Part shown: one piece after another, positions 26,923 through 36,806 of the stretch
Layout: every line of letters begins with the position of its first letter
Position numbering within the stretch: position 1 is the first letter of the stretch
Notes under the pieces: generated by a model
Told to the model about the DNA's origin: nothing
Seen by the model: the letters and a program-made list of their open reading frames with translations, nothing else
The model's database searches: none
Program-made: the position numbers and the translations under genes
Assembly: GCF_036192275.1 (NCBI RefSeq)
Contig: NZ_CP108088.1
Span: 1,984,001 to 2,048,000 of the forward strand
Reading direction: 5' to 3'
DNA length: 64,000 nucleotides
Source: Streptomyces sp. NBC_00250
GTDB taxonomy: Bacteria > Actinomycetota > Actinomycetes > Streptomycetales > Streptomycetaceae

Positions 26923-27008
26923 GACAGGTCAGAGGCGGTTTTCGTAGGACTGATCGCACACTTCGACAGCCTTGTCCGGCGCCTCCCCCGGATCCCAGAA
27001 TCGCCGTC

Positions 27009-28271
27009 ATGAATCACTCCGAGAACGTCGATCACGATGCGGTGCTGCGGGCACGGACGATGCTGCTCGGATCCGACAGGCCGAGCCTGTCGCAGGAGGT
27101 CCAGGCGTACCGGGTGCTCGCACGGGTGAGCCCGGCGCCCTATCTGCCGAAGCTGACGCGGGCATTGGTCTCGTACGGAGACCAGGTCGGGGACCAGGGC
27201 GGCATGGAACTGCGGCTCGCCCTCCACGCGGAGGCGGCGGACGCCGCCCGGCGCATCGGCGCCGACGAACCGAACAGGGCTGATGTGGTCTGCGACGTCC
27301 TCAGCTCGTACCAGCGCACGCTGCTCACCGTCGGGCGGCGAGCCGAGGCCTTCACGGTGTGCGAGGAGATGGCCGAGGCGGGGCGGATCGCCTTCGAGCG
27401 AGGTCACGTGCAAAGCCCTGTGTACGGGCATGGGCGGCTGGCGACGATGCTCGCCGAGCAGGGGGACCACGGGGAATCGGCCGAGATCCGCGGGAGGGGT
27501 GCCGCACGGCGGGGGCCGGAGGTCTGCTTCTGGACCACGGTCGAGTGGGCGGCGGAGCTGGACGCCGCCGGGCGGCACGAGGATGCCCTGACCGCCTTCA
27601 CGGAACTCGTGGACCATTCCAGGGCCGAGGTGGCGACCAAGGCGACGTCCCTGGCGAACCTGGTGTGGGAACTCACCCACCGTTCACAGATGTTCGATGC
27701 CGCCGGCCGACGGGAAGAGGCCTCGGCGGATCGTCAGGAGGTCCTGCGCCTCCTCGCCCGTCTGGCGGAGGCGGGCGAGCCCAGGGTCTGGAGCAACATC
27801 CTTTCCTGGTGGGTCACCCTGTTCGCCCTGTCGGGTCGGGCGGCCGAGCCCGCCGCGTCCCGGGAGGCGCCCCAGCCACCGTTCGGTGTCGCCTTCCTCC
27901 ACTGGTCTCCCGACACGAGGGAGTCCTATCTCGGCGAGATCCCCGCGCTGGAGACGCGGGTCGCCGAACTGACCGGGGCCGGACGGTTCTCCGGGGCGGT
28001 GGGGGCGCATCACCGGCTGGTCCGGCGTTCGGCCGTCCTCCACGAGCGGCGCACGCACCGGATCGAGGAGTGTCTGCGCCCCCTCTTCGACGAGGGCGTG
28101 GCGCTGGCCCGGCGCCTTCCCGACTCGCCGGCGGTCATCGCCCGCGCTCTCGCCGACCGCGCGATGTTCCTGGTCGCCGCGAAGCGGTACGGGGAGGCAC
28201 AGGCGGACTTCGCGGAGGTCGTCGGCCTCTTGGAGGGCGCCATCCGGCCACCAATCGTTACCCGCACGTAA
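27009..28271 (+). CDS. TPR-like helical repeat protein
   Basis: 420 residues, ATG 27009, no visible RBS. All-helical with repeating 34-40-residue units (for example LALHAEAADAARRIGADEPNRADVVCDVL, YGHGRLATMLAEQGDHGESAEI, WAAELDAAGRHEDALTAFTELVDHSRAEVA), the usual TPR pattern with A-G-R turns. No signal peptide, HTH or catalytic motif. Cytoplasmic; may be the protein-binding part of a signalling or transcription system, yet no partner is adjacent. Confidence 0.75.
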   Translation: MNHSENVDHDAVLRARTMLLGSDRPSLSQEVQAYRVLARVSPAPYLPKLTRALVSYGDQVGDQGGMELRLALHAEAADAARRIGADEPNRADVVCDVLSSYQRTLLTVGRRAEAFTVCEEMAEAGRIAFERGHVQSPVYGHGRLATMLAEQGDHGESAEIRGRGAARRGPEVCFWTTVEWAAELDAAGRHEDALTAFTELVDHSRAEVATKATSLANLVWELTHRSQMFDAAGRREEASADRQEVLRLLARLAEAGEPRVWSNILSWWVTLFALSGRAAEPAASREAPQPPFGVAFLHWSPDTRESYLGEIPALETRVAELTGAGRFSGAVGAHHRLVRRSAVLHERRTHRIEECLRPLFDEGVALARRLPDSPAVIARALADRAMFLVAAKRYGEAQADFAEVVGLLEGAIRPPIVTRT

Positions 28272-28311
28272 CTTACCGACTGGTTACCACGGGTAAAGCG
28301 CCCAGGTTACC
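28257..28311. promoter_or_regulatory. Cluster of TTACC/GGTAA elements upstream of the S15-type hydrolase
   Basis: GTTAC-6-GTAAC (28257-28272), then GGTTACC at 28282-28288 and 28305-28311 (23 bp apart), with GGTAA at 28292-28296 forming TTACCACGGGTAA. The group lies 75-130 bp before the GTG of the next gene and overlaps the stop of the preceding one. Two GGTTACC palindromes two helical turns apart suggest an operator. Confidence 0.4.
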
Positions 28312-28385
28312 GTCGGGTCACTTTCACTGCCCCCCATCAGTGCCCGGTGCTGCCCACCCAGCAGCGCCCCAGTGAGGAGTGACCC

Positions 28386-29936
28386 GTGCGACGCACACCC
28401 CTGGCCCTCGCCGTCTCGGCCGCCCTCGTGGCCGGGACGGCCCTCGCGCTCGCGCCCGCCGCCCAGGCCGGAGAGGCAGCGGGCACCGACATCCGCTTCG
28501 TGGACATCACCGGGGAGGGCGGCACCGTCCTCAAGGCGAACGTGGTCACCCCCGCCGGCACCGGCCGCCACCCCCTGATCGTGCTGCCCACCAGCTGGGC
28601 GATGCCGCAGATCGAGTACCTCGCCCAGGCCAAGCAGCTCGCCGACTCGGGTTACGTCGTGGTGAGTTACAACTCGCGCGGCTTCTGGCAGTCCGGCGGG
28701 GAGATCGAGACCGCGGGGCCGAAGGACATCGCCGACGCCTCCAAGGTGATCGACTGGGCCCTGGCCAACACCGCCGCCGACCCCGCCCACATCGGCATGG
28801 CGGGCGTCTCGTACGGCGCGGGGATCAGCCTCCTCGCCGCCGCCCACGACCCGCGGATCAAGGCCGTCGCCGCGCTCAGCGGCTGGGCCGACCTCATCGA
28901 GTCCATCTACAGCGGCCGCACCCAGCACCTCCAGGCCGCCGCCCTGCTCGGCGGCGCCGGCTACCTCACCGGCCGCCCCGGTCCCGAACTCAAGCAGATC
29001 CTGGGCGACTTCCTCTCCTCCAACCTGGACAAGGAGGAGGACATGATCGCCTGGGGCCGCAAGCGCTCCGCCGTCGAGCAGCTGGACCGGATCAACGCCA
29101 ACGGCGCCGCGATCATGCTCGGCAACGCCTGGGGCGACACCATCTTCCCGCCCAACCAGTACGCGAGCTTCTTCGAGAAGCTCACCGGCCCCAAGCGCCT
29201 CGAATTCCGTCCCGGCGACCACGCCACCGCCGAGGCCACCGGCCTGTTCGGCCTGCCCAACGACACCTGGACCAGCGCCCACCGCTGGTTCGACCGCTAC
29301 CTCAAGGGCGTCGACAACGGCATCGACCGCGAGCAGCCCGTCCAGCTCAAGTCCCGGTCCACCGGCGGCTACGAGGGCTACCCCGACTGGAAGTCCGTCC
29401 ACGCCGACCAGCGGAAGTTCGACCTCGGCGGTACGCAGCGGGTCTGGGCGAACATCGACTCCGGCGCCAACGGCGGCATCACCCTGCTCACCAACGCCCT
29501 GGACCAGTTCCTCCGCACCCCGCCCGTCGTCTCCGTCCCCCTCCTCCCCCGCGCCTTCGCGGGTGTCTGGCAGTCGGAGCGGTACGACACCCCGCAGCGG
29601 GTGCGCGGCACGGTGAGGGTGCACACCACCGTCACCTCCACCAAGGAGAGCGGCACCCTCGTCGCCTACCTCTACGACGTGGGCCCGCTCGGCGTGGGCA
29701 AGCTGGTCAGCAACGCCCCGTACACCTTCCACGACCGGACGCCGGGGAAGTCCTTCGGCGTCGATCTGGAGCTGTTCTCCACGGCGTACGACGTACCGGC
29801 GGGGCACCGGCTCGCGCTCGTCGTCGACACCGTCGACCCGCTCTACATCGAGCACAACCCGACCGGCGCGCAGCTGACCTTCTCCTCCCCCTCGGCCGAC
29901 CCGTCGTACGTGTCGGTACCTCTGCGGAAGGAGTGA
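28386..29936 (+). CDS. Secreted alpha/beta hydrolase, CocE/NonD (X-Pro dipeptidyl-peptidase S15) family
   Basis: 516 residues from GTG 28386 (AGGAG about 8 bases upstream). A signal peptide ends at AQAGEAAG near residue 28. Alpha/beta hydrolase core with nucleophile elbow GVSYGAGISL, acid in GDTIFP and His in FRPGDHATAE; then a C-terminal galactose-binding-like jelly roll (GTVRVHTTVTSTKESGTLVAYLYDVG...). This layout is that of S15 peptidases and cocaine-esterase-like acyl hydrolases. Exported; substrate unknown. Stands alone, with a possible operator upstream and a shared hairpin downstream. Confidence 0.87.
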   Translation: MRRTPLALAVSAALVAGTALALAPAAQAGEAAGTDIRFVDITGEGGTVLKANVVTPAGTGRHPLIVLPTSWAMPQIEYLAQAKQLADSGYVVVSYNSRGFWQSGGEIETAGPKDIADASKVIDWALANTAADPAHIGMAGVSYGAGISLLAAAHDPRIKAVAALSGWADLIESIYSGRTQHLQAAALLGGAGYLTGRPGPELKQILGDFLSSNLDKEEDMIAWGRKRSAVEQLDRINANGAAIMLGNAWGDTIFPPNQYASFFEKLTGPKRLEFRPGDHATAEATGLFGLPNDTWTSAHRWFDRYLKGVDNGIDREQPVQLKSRSTGGYEGYPDWKSVHADQRKFDLGGTQRVWANIDSGANGGITLLTNALDQFLRTPPVVSVPLLPRAFAGVWQSERYDTPQRVRGTVRVHTTVTSTKESGTLVAYLYDVGPLGVGKLVSNAPYTFHDRTPGKSFGVDLELFSTAYDVPAGHRLALVVDTVDPLYIEHNPTGAQLTFSSPSADPSYVSVPLRKE

Positions 29937-29942
29937 TCACCG

Positions 29943-29996
29943 GCTGCTGCCGGGCGGGTGCGGCTCCTCGCTCGCTACTGCGGTCCCGGCAGCAGC
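29943..29996. terminator. Shared hairpin between convergent hydrolase and gluD
   Basis: 12-bp perfect arms GCTGCTGCCGGG (29943-29954) and CCCGGCAGCAGC (29985-29996) with a 30-base loop. The right arm lies in the last codons of gluD, so it would stop rightward transcripts just after the hydrolase gene. Confidence 0.5.
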
Positions 29997-30832
29997 GTCC
30001 CTGGGTCGGCCGGAGCAACGTCCACGGCCTTCGTCTTCGGGTTGCGGCGCTCTCTTCCGGCCACCCAGGTGGCGAACCAGGAGAGCAGCATGCACATCCC
30101 GATGTAGAGGGGTGAGATCACCAGGACGACCGGGATGAACGGAAGGTCGTAGTCCAGGTTGGAGGCGATCAGCTTGCCCGCGTGCAGGAACTCCTCGTAG
30201 GTGATGAGGAATCCGAGCGAGGTGTCCTTGAGCGCGACCACCAACTGGCTGATGATGGCCGGCAGCATCGCGCGGACGGCCTGCGGCACCAGGACGTAGG
30301 TCATGACCTGCGTCTTGCGCATGCCGAGCGCGTACGCGGCCTCGCCCTGGCCGCGCGCGACGGCGTGGATGCCGGTGCGGAAGACCTCGGCGAGCACGGA
30401 GCCGTTGTAGAGGGTCAGTCCGGCGACCAGCGCGGGCAGCGGCTGCACCTTGAGCGCGACGAAGATGAAGAAGATCATCACGAGGACGGGCATGGCGCGG
30501 AAGAACTCGACGAGCAGGGTCGAGATCCAGCGGAGCACCCGGTGCTCCGAGAGGCGGCCGGTGGCGAGGACCGCGCCGAGGGCGAGCGACAGCACCGAGG
30601 CGTAGGCGAAGGCCTTGAGGGTGTTGCCGAGCCCTTCGAGCAGCAGTTCCTGGATGCCCTCGTAGAGGAAGGGCGACCACTTGGTGTACGTGAACTGTTC
30701 GGTGTCGAAGAGGAGATAGAGGATCCAGCCGGCCAGCGCGAGGAGCACCACGGTGGACGCGAGGCCGTAGAGCAGGTGGCGCCGCCGGGCGTTGGGCCCG
30801 GGGATGTCGTAGAGGGCGGTGGACTCGGTCAT
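29975..30832 (-). CDS. gluD: Amino-acid ABC transporter permease (GluD type)
   Basis: 285 residues with one N-terminal segment, a periplasmic loop and the five-helix permease core, including the EAA loop (VARGQGEAAYALGMRKTQVMTYVLVPQAVRAMLPAIIS). Forms the heteromeric channel for glutamate or another polar amino acid together with gluC. Last gene of the leftward gluABCD operon; its ATG overlaps the TGA of gluC by four bases (30829-30832). Confidence 0.9.
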   Translation of the reverse strand: MTESTALYDIPGPNARRRHLLYGLASTVVLLALAGWILYLLFDTEQFTYTKWSPFLYEGIQELLLEGLGNTLKAFAYASVLSLALGAVLATGRLSEHRVLRWISTLLVEFFRAMPVLVMIFFIFVALKVQPLPALVAGLTLYNGSVLAEVFRTGIHAVARGQGEAAYALGMRKTQVMTYVLVPQAVRAMLPAIISQLVVALKDTSLGFLITYEEFLHAGKLIASNLDYDLPFIPVVLVISPLYIGMCMLLSWFATWVAGRERRNPKTKAVDVAPADPGTLLPGPQ

Positions 30833-31473
30833 CGGGCGACTCCCCAGCGCTTCTCCAGGACGTTGAAGACGGCGCTGATGGTGAGGGTGATGATCAGGTA
30901 TCCGACGGCGATCCAGACGAAGGTCCAGACGATGTTGTAGCCCAGTTCGCTCAAGGTCTTGTAGGTGCCGAGGAGTTCGGTGACGCTGAACGCGCCGGCG
31001 ATCGCCGAGTTCTTGGCGAGGGCGATCAGGGTGGAGCCGATCGGCGGGATGACCGTGCGGAAGGCCTGCGGCAGGACCACCGTGCCGAGGGTCTGCGAGA
31101 AGGTCATGCCGAGGCTGCGGGCCGCCTCGCCCTGCCCGCGCGGCACGGTGTTGATGCCGGAGCGCAGCACCTCGCAGATGAAGGCCGAGGTGTAGCAGCC
31201 GAGGGCGAGGACCGCGAACAGCTCGAAGGGCAGCACGAGTCCGAACCGGGGCAGGCCCAGCATGACGGCGAAGAAGAGCAGGGTCAGCGGGGTGTTGCGC
31301 AGGAGGGTGACCCAGACCGTGCCGAAGACCCGGAAGGAGCCCACCGGCGCGACCCGGAACGAGGCCATGAGGAAGCCCAGGACGAGGGCCAACGCCGAGG
31401 AGTAGACGGTGAGTTCGACGGTTCCCCAGAATCCCTCGGCGTAGAGCGAGAAGTTTTCGGTCAGGACGTCCAT
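30829..31473 (-). CDS. gluC: Amino-acid ABC transporter permease (GluC type)
   Basis: 214 residues with the HisMQ permease fold: FWGTVELTVYSSALALVLGF at the start and the EAA loop TVPRGQGEAARSLGMTFSQTLGTVVLPQAFRTVIPPIGS. Its length and absence of an N-terminal extension match GluC. Lies 18 bp after gluB and overlaps gluD by four bases, so translation is coupled. Confidence 0.9.
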   Translation of the reverse strand: MDVLTENFSLYAEGFWGTVELTVYSSALALVLGFLMASFRVAPVGSFRVFGTVWVTLLRNTPLTLLFFAVMLGLPRFGLVLPFELFAVLALGCYTSAFICEVLRSGINTVPRGQGEAARSLGMTFSQTLGTVVLPQAFRTVIPPIGSTLIALAKNSAIAGAFSVTELLGTYKTLSELGYNIVWTFVWIAVGYLIITLTISAVFNVLEKRWGVAR

Positions 31474-31491
31474 GTCGGGAGGCTCCTCTCG

Positions 31492-32412
31492 TCAGCTCGC
31501 CGGGTAGCGGTCGATGGGGGGCGGTGTCGGGGCGGGGACCCCGGAGAGGCCGAGGGTGGCGTCGTAGGCCTTCTTCCAGTCGCCGTTCCTCTCGTGGGCG
31601 GCGAGGGCGTCGTCGAGGGCGAACCGCAGGGCGTTGTCACCGCGCGGGACGCCGATGCCGTAGGGCTCCTCGGAGAACGGCTTGCCGACGACCTTGAGTT
31701 CGTCCGGGACCTTGGCGGCATAGCCCATGAGGATCGTGTCGTCGGTGGTGACCGCGTCGACCTGGTAGGTCAGGAGGTTGTCCACACAGGCGGAGTACGT
31801 GTCGTAGGCGACGAGTTCGGCCTCCGGGTAGTCCTTCTCGATCCGCTGGTACGGGGTGGAGCCGGCGGCCGAGCAGACCCGCTTGCCCGCCAGGTCCTGG
31901 GGGCCCTTGATGTCGTTCTCGTCGGTGCGGACCAGCAGGGACTGTCCGGCGAGGTAGTAGGGCCCTGCGAAGCCGACGAGCTTCTTGCGGTTGTCGTTGA
32001 TGGTGTAGGTGCCGACGTAGTAGTCGATCTGCCCGTTCTGCAGGGCGGTTTCGCGGTTGGCCGAGGCGATCGTACGGAAGTCGATGCCGGCCGGGTCGAA
32101 GCCGAGGGAGGCCGCCATCATCTTGGCGATCTCGATGTCGAAGCCGGAGTAGCGGCCGGTGGCCGGGTCCCGCTCGCCCATGTAGGGCTGGTCCTCCTTG
32201 GCGCCGACGACGAGATGTCCGCGCTTCTTCGCCCGGGTCCAGGTAGGGGAGTCGGGCAGGGTGAACCCCGACTGAACCTGGTAGACGGGGAGTTGATCGG
32301 GCTGCGGGCCCTTGACGGGCGGGCTGCCCTCTCTGCCGCAGCCGCCGAGCACCGCCGCCACGGCGAGCAGCAGGGCGAGCGCGGGCAGGGTGGTGCGGTG
32401 CGTGCGCTGCAT
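31492..32412 (-). CDS. gluB: Glutamate-type substrate-binding lipoprotein (GluB)
   Basis: 306 residues. Lipobox VLGGC (Cys about residue 25) gives membrane attachment outside the cell. SBP family 3 features: HLVVGAKEDQPYMGERDPATGRYSGFDIEIAKMMA, the central DYYVGTYTINDNRKK and the hinge GKRVCSAAGSTPYQRI. Start taken as the ATG at 32412, with GGTGGG upstream; a GTG nine bases earlier is also in frame. Five genes of this operon type order as A-B-C-D. Confidence 0.88.
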   Translation of the reverse strand: MQRTHRTTLPALALLLAVAAVLGGCGREGSPPVKGPQPDQLPVYQVQSGFTLPDSPTWTRAKKRGHLVVGAKEDQPYMGERDPATGRYSGFDIEIAKMMAASLGFDPAGIDFRTIASANRETALQNGQIDYYVGTYTINDNRKKLVGFAGPYYLAGQSLLVRTDENDIKGPQDLAGKRVCSAAGSTPYQRIEKDYPEAELVAYDTYSACVDNLLTYQVDAVTTDDTILMGYAAKVPDELKVVGKPFSEEPYGIGVPRGDNALRFALDDALAAHERNGDWKKAYDATLGLSGVPAPTPPPIDRYPAS

Positions 32413-32426
32413 GCGTCCCACCCCGC

Positions 32427-33173
<747 letters not shown>

Positions 33174-33334
33174 ACGCTGCCCTGCCCCATTTCTCAGCGG
33201 TGTCGAGTCAGCGCAAACTATCCAGCAGAAAAGGGACTTCACGCCCGACACGCATGAAACAGGAATAAGCCGTATTTACTGCAAAAGGGTGGTGGAGGCG
33301 GCGGTGCGGACCCTGCCCACGAGGGCCGTCCGCA

Positions 33335-33778
33335 TCAGTGCTCGGCGGCCTCCGCGTACACCTGGGAGAGCTCCGGCGAGCCCGTCATCGCCCAGTCGAG
33401 ACCCGACTCGACGACCTGGATCTCCCGGCCGGAGGCGAGCCGCACCACCGGGCCACCGCCCGGCCACACCTGCCAGCGGGCGCCCGGCACGTTCCGCACG
33501 ATCACGGTGCCGAGGTAGAGCCCGGCGTCGTTCCCGATCCAGGGCAGTTCCTCCGGATCGTCGCGCCAGCGGGGCGGCAGCTGGTCGAGCTCCTGGAGGG
33601 AGCGCGGGGTGTCGTCGAGCGCCACCCCGGACTCCGCGACCCGGGCACGCAGCAGCTCGCACTCGGCGAGCAGCTCGGCCACGCCCTCGGGGTCACGGTC
33701 GAAGGCCGCCACCAGCGGGGCGTCGGCCGACTCGCGTTCGTGCCGCTTGAGCCAGTTGTCCAGAAACGGAATGTTCAT
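33335..33778 (-). CDS. Small conserved protein of the DUF6278 type
   Basis: 147 residues beginning MNIPFLDNWLKRHERE. Contains a central beta-rich core, LYLGTVIVRNVPGARWQVWPGGGPVVRLASGREIQVV, and lies about 160 bp upstream of gluA. The pattern matches small actinobacterial proteins classed as DUF6278, whose function is unknown. No signal peptide or membrane helix. Confidence 0.75.
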   Translation of the reverse strand: MNIPFLDNWLKRHERESADAPLVAAFDRDPEGVAELLAECELLRARVAESGVALDDTPRSLQELDQLPPRWRDDPEELPWIGNDAGLYLGTVIVRNVPGARWQVWPGGGPVVRLASGREIQVVESGLDWAMTGSPELSQVYAEAAEH

Positions 33779-33927
33779 CCGAACAGCCTTGCACCGTCAC
33801 CTCCCGGTCGACCACCCGGCGCGCGGAGATCGTTTCCGCCGCCGGGTCGGTCCGGGGCCGCCGTACACCGAGGTCAGGCACCCGCCGCGGGGCAACCCAC
33901 CCGTGCCACGTCGGCACGTCCGCGCGT

Positions 33928-34707
33928 CTAGACGTCGAGGTCGACCACGACGGGCGCGTGGTCCGACGCGCCCTTGCCCTTGCGCTCCTCGCGGTCCACG
34001 TAGCTGTCCGTGACCGCCTCGGCGAAGGGCTTGTTGCCGTAGACCAGGTCGATGCGCATGCCCCGGTTCTTCGGGAAGCACAGCTGGCGGTAGTCCCAGT
34101 ACGTGAAGGGGTGGTCGTACTTGAGGGGGCGCGGGACCACATCGGCCAGACCGGTCTCACGGAGGCCGGCGAGCGCGGCCCGCTCGGGCTCCGTCACGTG
34201 CGTCAGGCCCTCGAAGGCCGACCGGTCCCAGACGTCGTCATCGGTCGGCGCGATGTTGTAGTCGCCGAGGACCGCGAAGGGCCGGTCCCCCGCCGCGTCC
34301 TCCGCGACGGCCGCCTTCAGGGCCTCCAGCCAGCGCAGCTTGTACGCGTAGTGGTCGTGGGCGACCTCCCGGCCGTTCGGCACGTACACCGACCAGACGC
34401 GGACCGGGCCGCAGGTCGCGGAGATCGCCCGGGGCTCCTCGGCCCCGTCGTACTCCGGACCGCCGGGCAGCCCCGTGACCACGTCCGCGAGGCCGACGCG
34501 GGAGACCAGGGCCACGCCGTTCCACCGGCCCGTGGCGTTGACCACGGACTCGTACCCCAGGGCGCGCAGCTCCTCGGTGGGGAACTGCTCGGCGGTGCAC
34601 TTGGTCTCCTGGATGCACAGCACGTCCGTGCCGCTGCTCTCCAGCCAGGCCAGGAGCCGGGGCAGCCGGGCAGTGATCGAGTTGACGTTCCAGGTGGCGA
34701 TGCGCAT
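33928..34707 (-). CDS. xthA: Exodeoxyribonuclease III
   Basis: 259 residues from the ATG at 34707 (MRIATWNVNSITARLPRLLAWLE). EEP-superfamily motifs: CIQETKCTAEQFP (metal Glu), SVYVPNGREV, LGDYNIAPTDDDVWD (D and N of the active site), MRIDLVYGN and the C-terminal SDHAPVVVDLDV (catalytic His). Acts as a 3'-5' exonuclease and AP endonuclease in base-excision repair. The next gene upstream (MBL hydrolase) ends 63 bp away. Confidence 0.95.
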   Translation of the reverse strand: MRIATWNVNSITARLPRLLAWLESSGTDVLCIQETKCTAEQFPTEELRALGYESVVNATGRWNGVALVSRVGLADVVTGLPGGPEYDGAEEPRAISATCGPVRVWSVYVPNGREVAHDHYAYKLRWLEALKAAVAEDAAGDRPFAVLGDYNIAPTDDDVWDRSAFEGLTHVTEPERAALAGLRETGLADVVPRPLKYDHPFTYWDYRQLCFPKNRGMRIDLVYGNKPFAEAVTDSYVDREERKGKGASDHAPVVVDLDV

Positions 34708-34770
34708 GAGCGCAAGCCTACGTGCGGGGTCCGACAATCGGCGCCTCGCCGGGCAGCTGCCGCGCCGGGC

Positions 34771-35403
34771 TCAGAGCTCGGCGGAGGCGCCGGGGGCGAG
34801 CCGTTGGTGGTCGGTCCCGCCGAGGGCACCGATCTGACGGTCGTAGATGGGCCGGGCGAGATCGGTGAGCAGCGCGTCGTGGATGTCGTAGGCCCGGCGC
34901 GGCTTGAGCTCACGGACGTAGTCGATGACCTCGGAGATCTTGTTCCACGGGGCCATGACGGGGAGCAGCAGCGTGTCCACCGGCCGGTCGGGCACGGTGA
35001 GCGCGTCGCCGGGGTGGAAGACGGCGCCGTCCACGAGATACCCGACGTTCGTGATGCGCGGGATGTCCGGGTGGATCACGGCGTGCAGCTCGCCGTGCAC
35101 CTGGACGTCGAAGCCGGCCGCCGTGAAGGTGTCGCCGTGACCGACGGTGTGCACCCGGCCGGGGAAGGCCGCCGAGAGCTGGTCGGCGACGCTGCGCAGC
35201 GTCCAGATCTCGGCGGCCGGGTTGGCGCCCAGGGCCGCCCGGAGGCGGCTCTCGTCGAAGTGGTCGGGGTGCTCGTGCGTCACGAGCAGGGCGTCGGCCC
35301 CGAGGACCGCGTCCTCCTCGGTGAACATGCCGGGGTCGAGGACGAGCGTCCGCCCGTCCTTCTCCAGCCGCACGCACGCGTGGGACTTCTTCGTCAGCTT
35401 CAC
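34771..35403 (-). CDS. MBL-fold metallo-hydrolase (UlaG-like)
   Basis: 210 residues. Short metallo-beta-lactamase fold: TKKSHACVRLEKDGRTLVLDPG, zinc motif THEHPDHF, GELHAVIHPDIPRITNVGYLV, FHPGDALTVP and PRRAYDIHDALL. The single-domain form with VLDPG and HEHPDH is typical of UlaG/L-ascorbate-6-phosphate-lactonase-like and archaeal-type hydrolases. Starts 10 bp after the stop of the PcaDC fusion on the same strand, so probably co-transcribed with it. Confidence 0.87.
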   Translation of the reverse strand: MKLTKKSHACVRLEKDGRTLVLDPGMFTEEDAVLGADALLVTHEHPDHFDESRLRAALGANPAAEIWTLRSVADQLSAAFPGRVHTVGHGDTFTAAGFDVQVHGELHAVIHPDIPRITNVGYLVDGAVFHPGDALTVPDRPVDTLLLPVMAPWNKISEVIDYVRELKPRRAYDIHDALLTDLARPIYDRQIGALGGTDHQRLAPGASAEL

Positions 35404-35412
35404 GGGGCCAGA

Positions 35413-36663
35413 TTACGCCGGGGGCGTCGTCTCCTCCTCGACCACTCGGGCCACGACGCGCAGCGCGGTCTCGGCGGCGGGGAAGCCGCAGTACACGCCC
35501 GCGTGGAGCACGATCTCGCGGAGTTCCTCGGCCGACAGGCCGTTGCGGAGGGCCGCGCGGGTGTGGTCGGCGAGGGCCTCCCGGTGGCCGCCGGCGATCA
35601 GGGCGGTGAGGGTGACGACGCTCCGGGTGCGCCGGTCGAGACCGTCCCTGCTCCAGACCTCGCCCCAGGCGTACCGGGTGACGAGGTCCTGGAAGACGCC
35701 GTCGGGGTCGTCGGCGAGCGCCCGGTCCACATGGGCGTCACCGAGGACCTCGCGACGCAGCCCGAGCCCCTGCTCGTACGGGTCGGGGCGGCCGGCCTCG
35801 GTGGGCTCGGCGGCCGGGGCGGGCTCGGCGACGGGCGCCGGGGCCGCGGGCAGGGGCGGCGCGGTCAGGGTGCCGCTGGTGTCCGGGGCCGTACCCGCGA
35901 AGTGCTCGATGAGCAGGTCGGTGACGGCGGCGGGCTGCTCGACGGGAGCCAGGTGCGAGGCGCCGGGGACGACGGCGAGCCGGGCGTCGGCGATCCCCGC
36001 GACCAGGGTGCGGGCCTCGGCGGGGCCGGTGACCTGGTCCTCCGAGCCGACGAGGACGAGGGCGGGGATGGCGATCCGGTCCATGGCATCCCGGACGTCG
36101 AAGACGGCGAGGGCCTCGCAGGCGGCGATGTAGCAGCCGGGGTCGGTCGTGCGGACCATCTGCACCGCCCAGTCCACGATCGCGGGCTGCGCACCGGCGA
36201 ACAGCGAGGTGAACCACTGCTCGGGCGCGGTGCGGGCCATCGGTTCCAGGCCGTTGGCGCGGACGATGACTCCGCGCTGGCGGAATTCGTCGGCGGTGCC
36301 GAACCGGGGCGAGGTGGCGACCAGGGCGAGGGAGGCGACCCGGTGGGGCGCGCGCAGGGCCAGGTCGAGGCCGACGGCTCCGCCGAGGGAGCAGCCGGCG
36401 TACCCGAAGCGCTGGACGCCGATCGAGTCGAGGGTGGCGAGCAGCCGGTCGCCGAGCTCGGCGACGGAGGTGAAGGGTTCGGCGGGTGCGCCGCCGTGCC
36501 CGGGAAGGTCGAATCGGACGACCCGCCAGTCCCGGGTGAGCTCCGGTATCTGCCGGTCCCACATGTGCCAGGTCGTCCCCAGCGAGGGTCCCAGAACCAG
36601 GACCGGAGCTTCTTCGCGGCCGTCGAGTCGGTATTGCAGGGTGTTCGTCGGTGTCTCACTCAC
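35413..36663 (-). CDS. pcaL: Bifunctional 3-oxoadipate enol-lactonase / 4-carboxymuconolactone decarboxylase (PcaD-PcaC fusion)
   Basis: 416 residues from GTG 36663 (GAGAGG upstream). Residues 1-265 are an alpha/beta hydrolase, with GPSLGTTWHMWD, nucleophile elbow GCSLGG and SEDQVTGPAEA and ASHLAPVEQP giving the rest of the triad. A Pro/Ala linker (about 270-295) leads to a carboxymuconolactone decarboxylase domain with GEVWSRDGLDRRTRSVVTLTALIAGG and LHAGVYCGFPAAETAL. Converts gamma-carboxymuconolactone through beta-ketoadipate enol-lactone to beta-ketoadipate. No other pca genes are in the window. Confidence 0.92.
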   Translation of the reverse strand: MSETPTNTLQYRLDGREEAPVLVLGPSLGTTWHMWDRQIPELTRDWRVVRFDLPGHGGAPAEPFTSVAELGDRLLATLDSIGVQRFGYAGCSLGGAVGLDLALRAPHRVASLALVATSPRFGTADEFRQRGVIVRANGLEPMARTAPEQWFTSLFAGAQPAIVDWAVQMVRTTDPGCYIAACEALAVFDVRDAMDRIAIPALVLVGSEDQVTGPAEARTLVAGIADARLAVVPGASHLAPVEQPAAVTDLLIEHFAGTAPDTSGTLTAPPLPAAPAPVAEPAPAAEPTEAGRPDPYEQGLGLRREVLGDAHVDRALADDPDGVFQDLVTRYAWGEVWSRDGLDRRTRSVVTLTALIAGGHREALADHTRAALRNGLSAEELREIVLHAGVYCGFPAAETALRVVARVVEEETTPPA

Positions 36664-36699
36664 CCGCAAGACCCTCTCATCTCTCACGACCGCCGCTGT

Positions 36700-36806
36700 G
36701 ACTGGGGCACGACTGCACGGGTTCGGCCAGGTGGAAGACCTTCCGGGGCAGCACAGTGTTCGAGGCGTCTGACGATGTCGCGCCGGGTCTTGTCGTCCTT
36801 GATGCG
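36700..36806 (-). pseudogene. Probable relic of an IS110-type transposase C-terminus
   Basis: About 35 residues read KDDKTRRDIVRRLEHC, then after a frameshift KVFHLAEPVQ, which resembles the conserved tail of IS110-group transposases (KTR.EI.RCLKRY.AREVF). Nothing intact remains upstream. It lies between the pcaL start and the stop of the Nal1-like protease gene at the left end of the proposed island. Confidence 0.4.
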
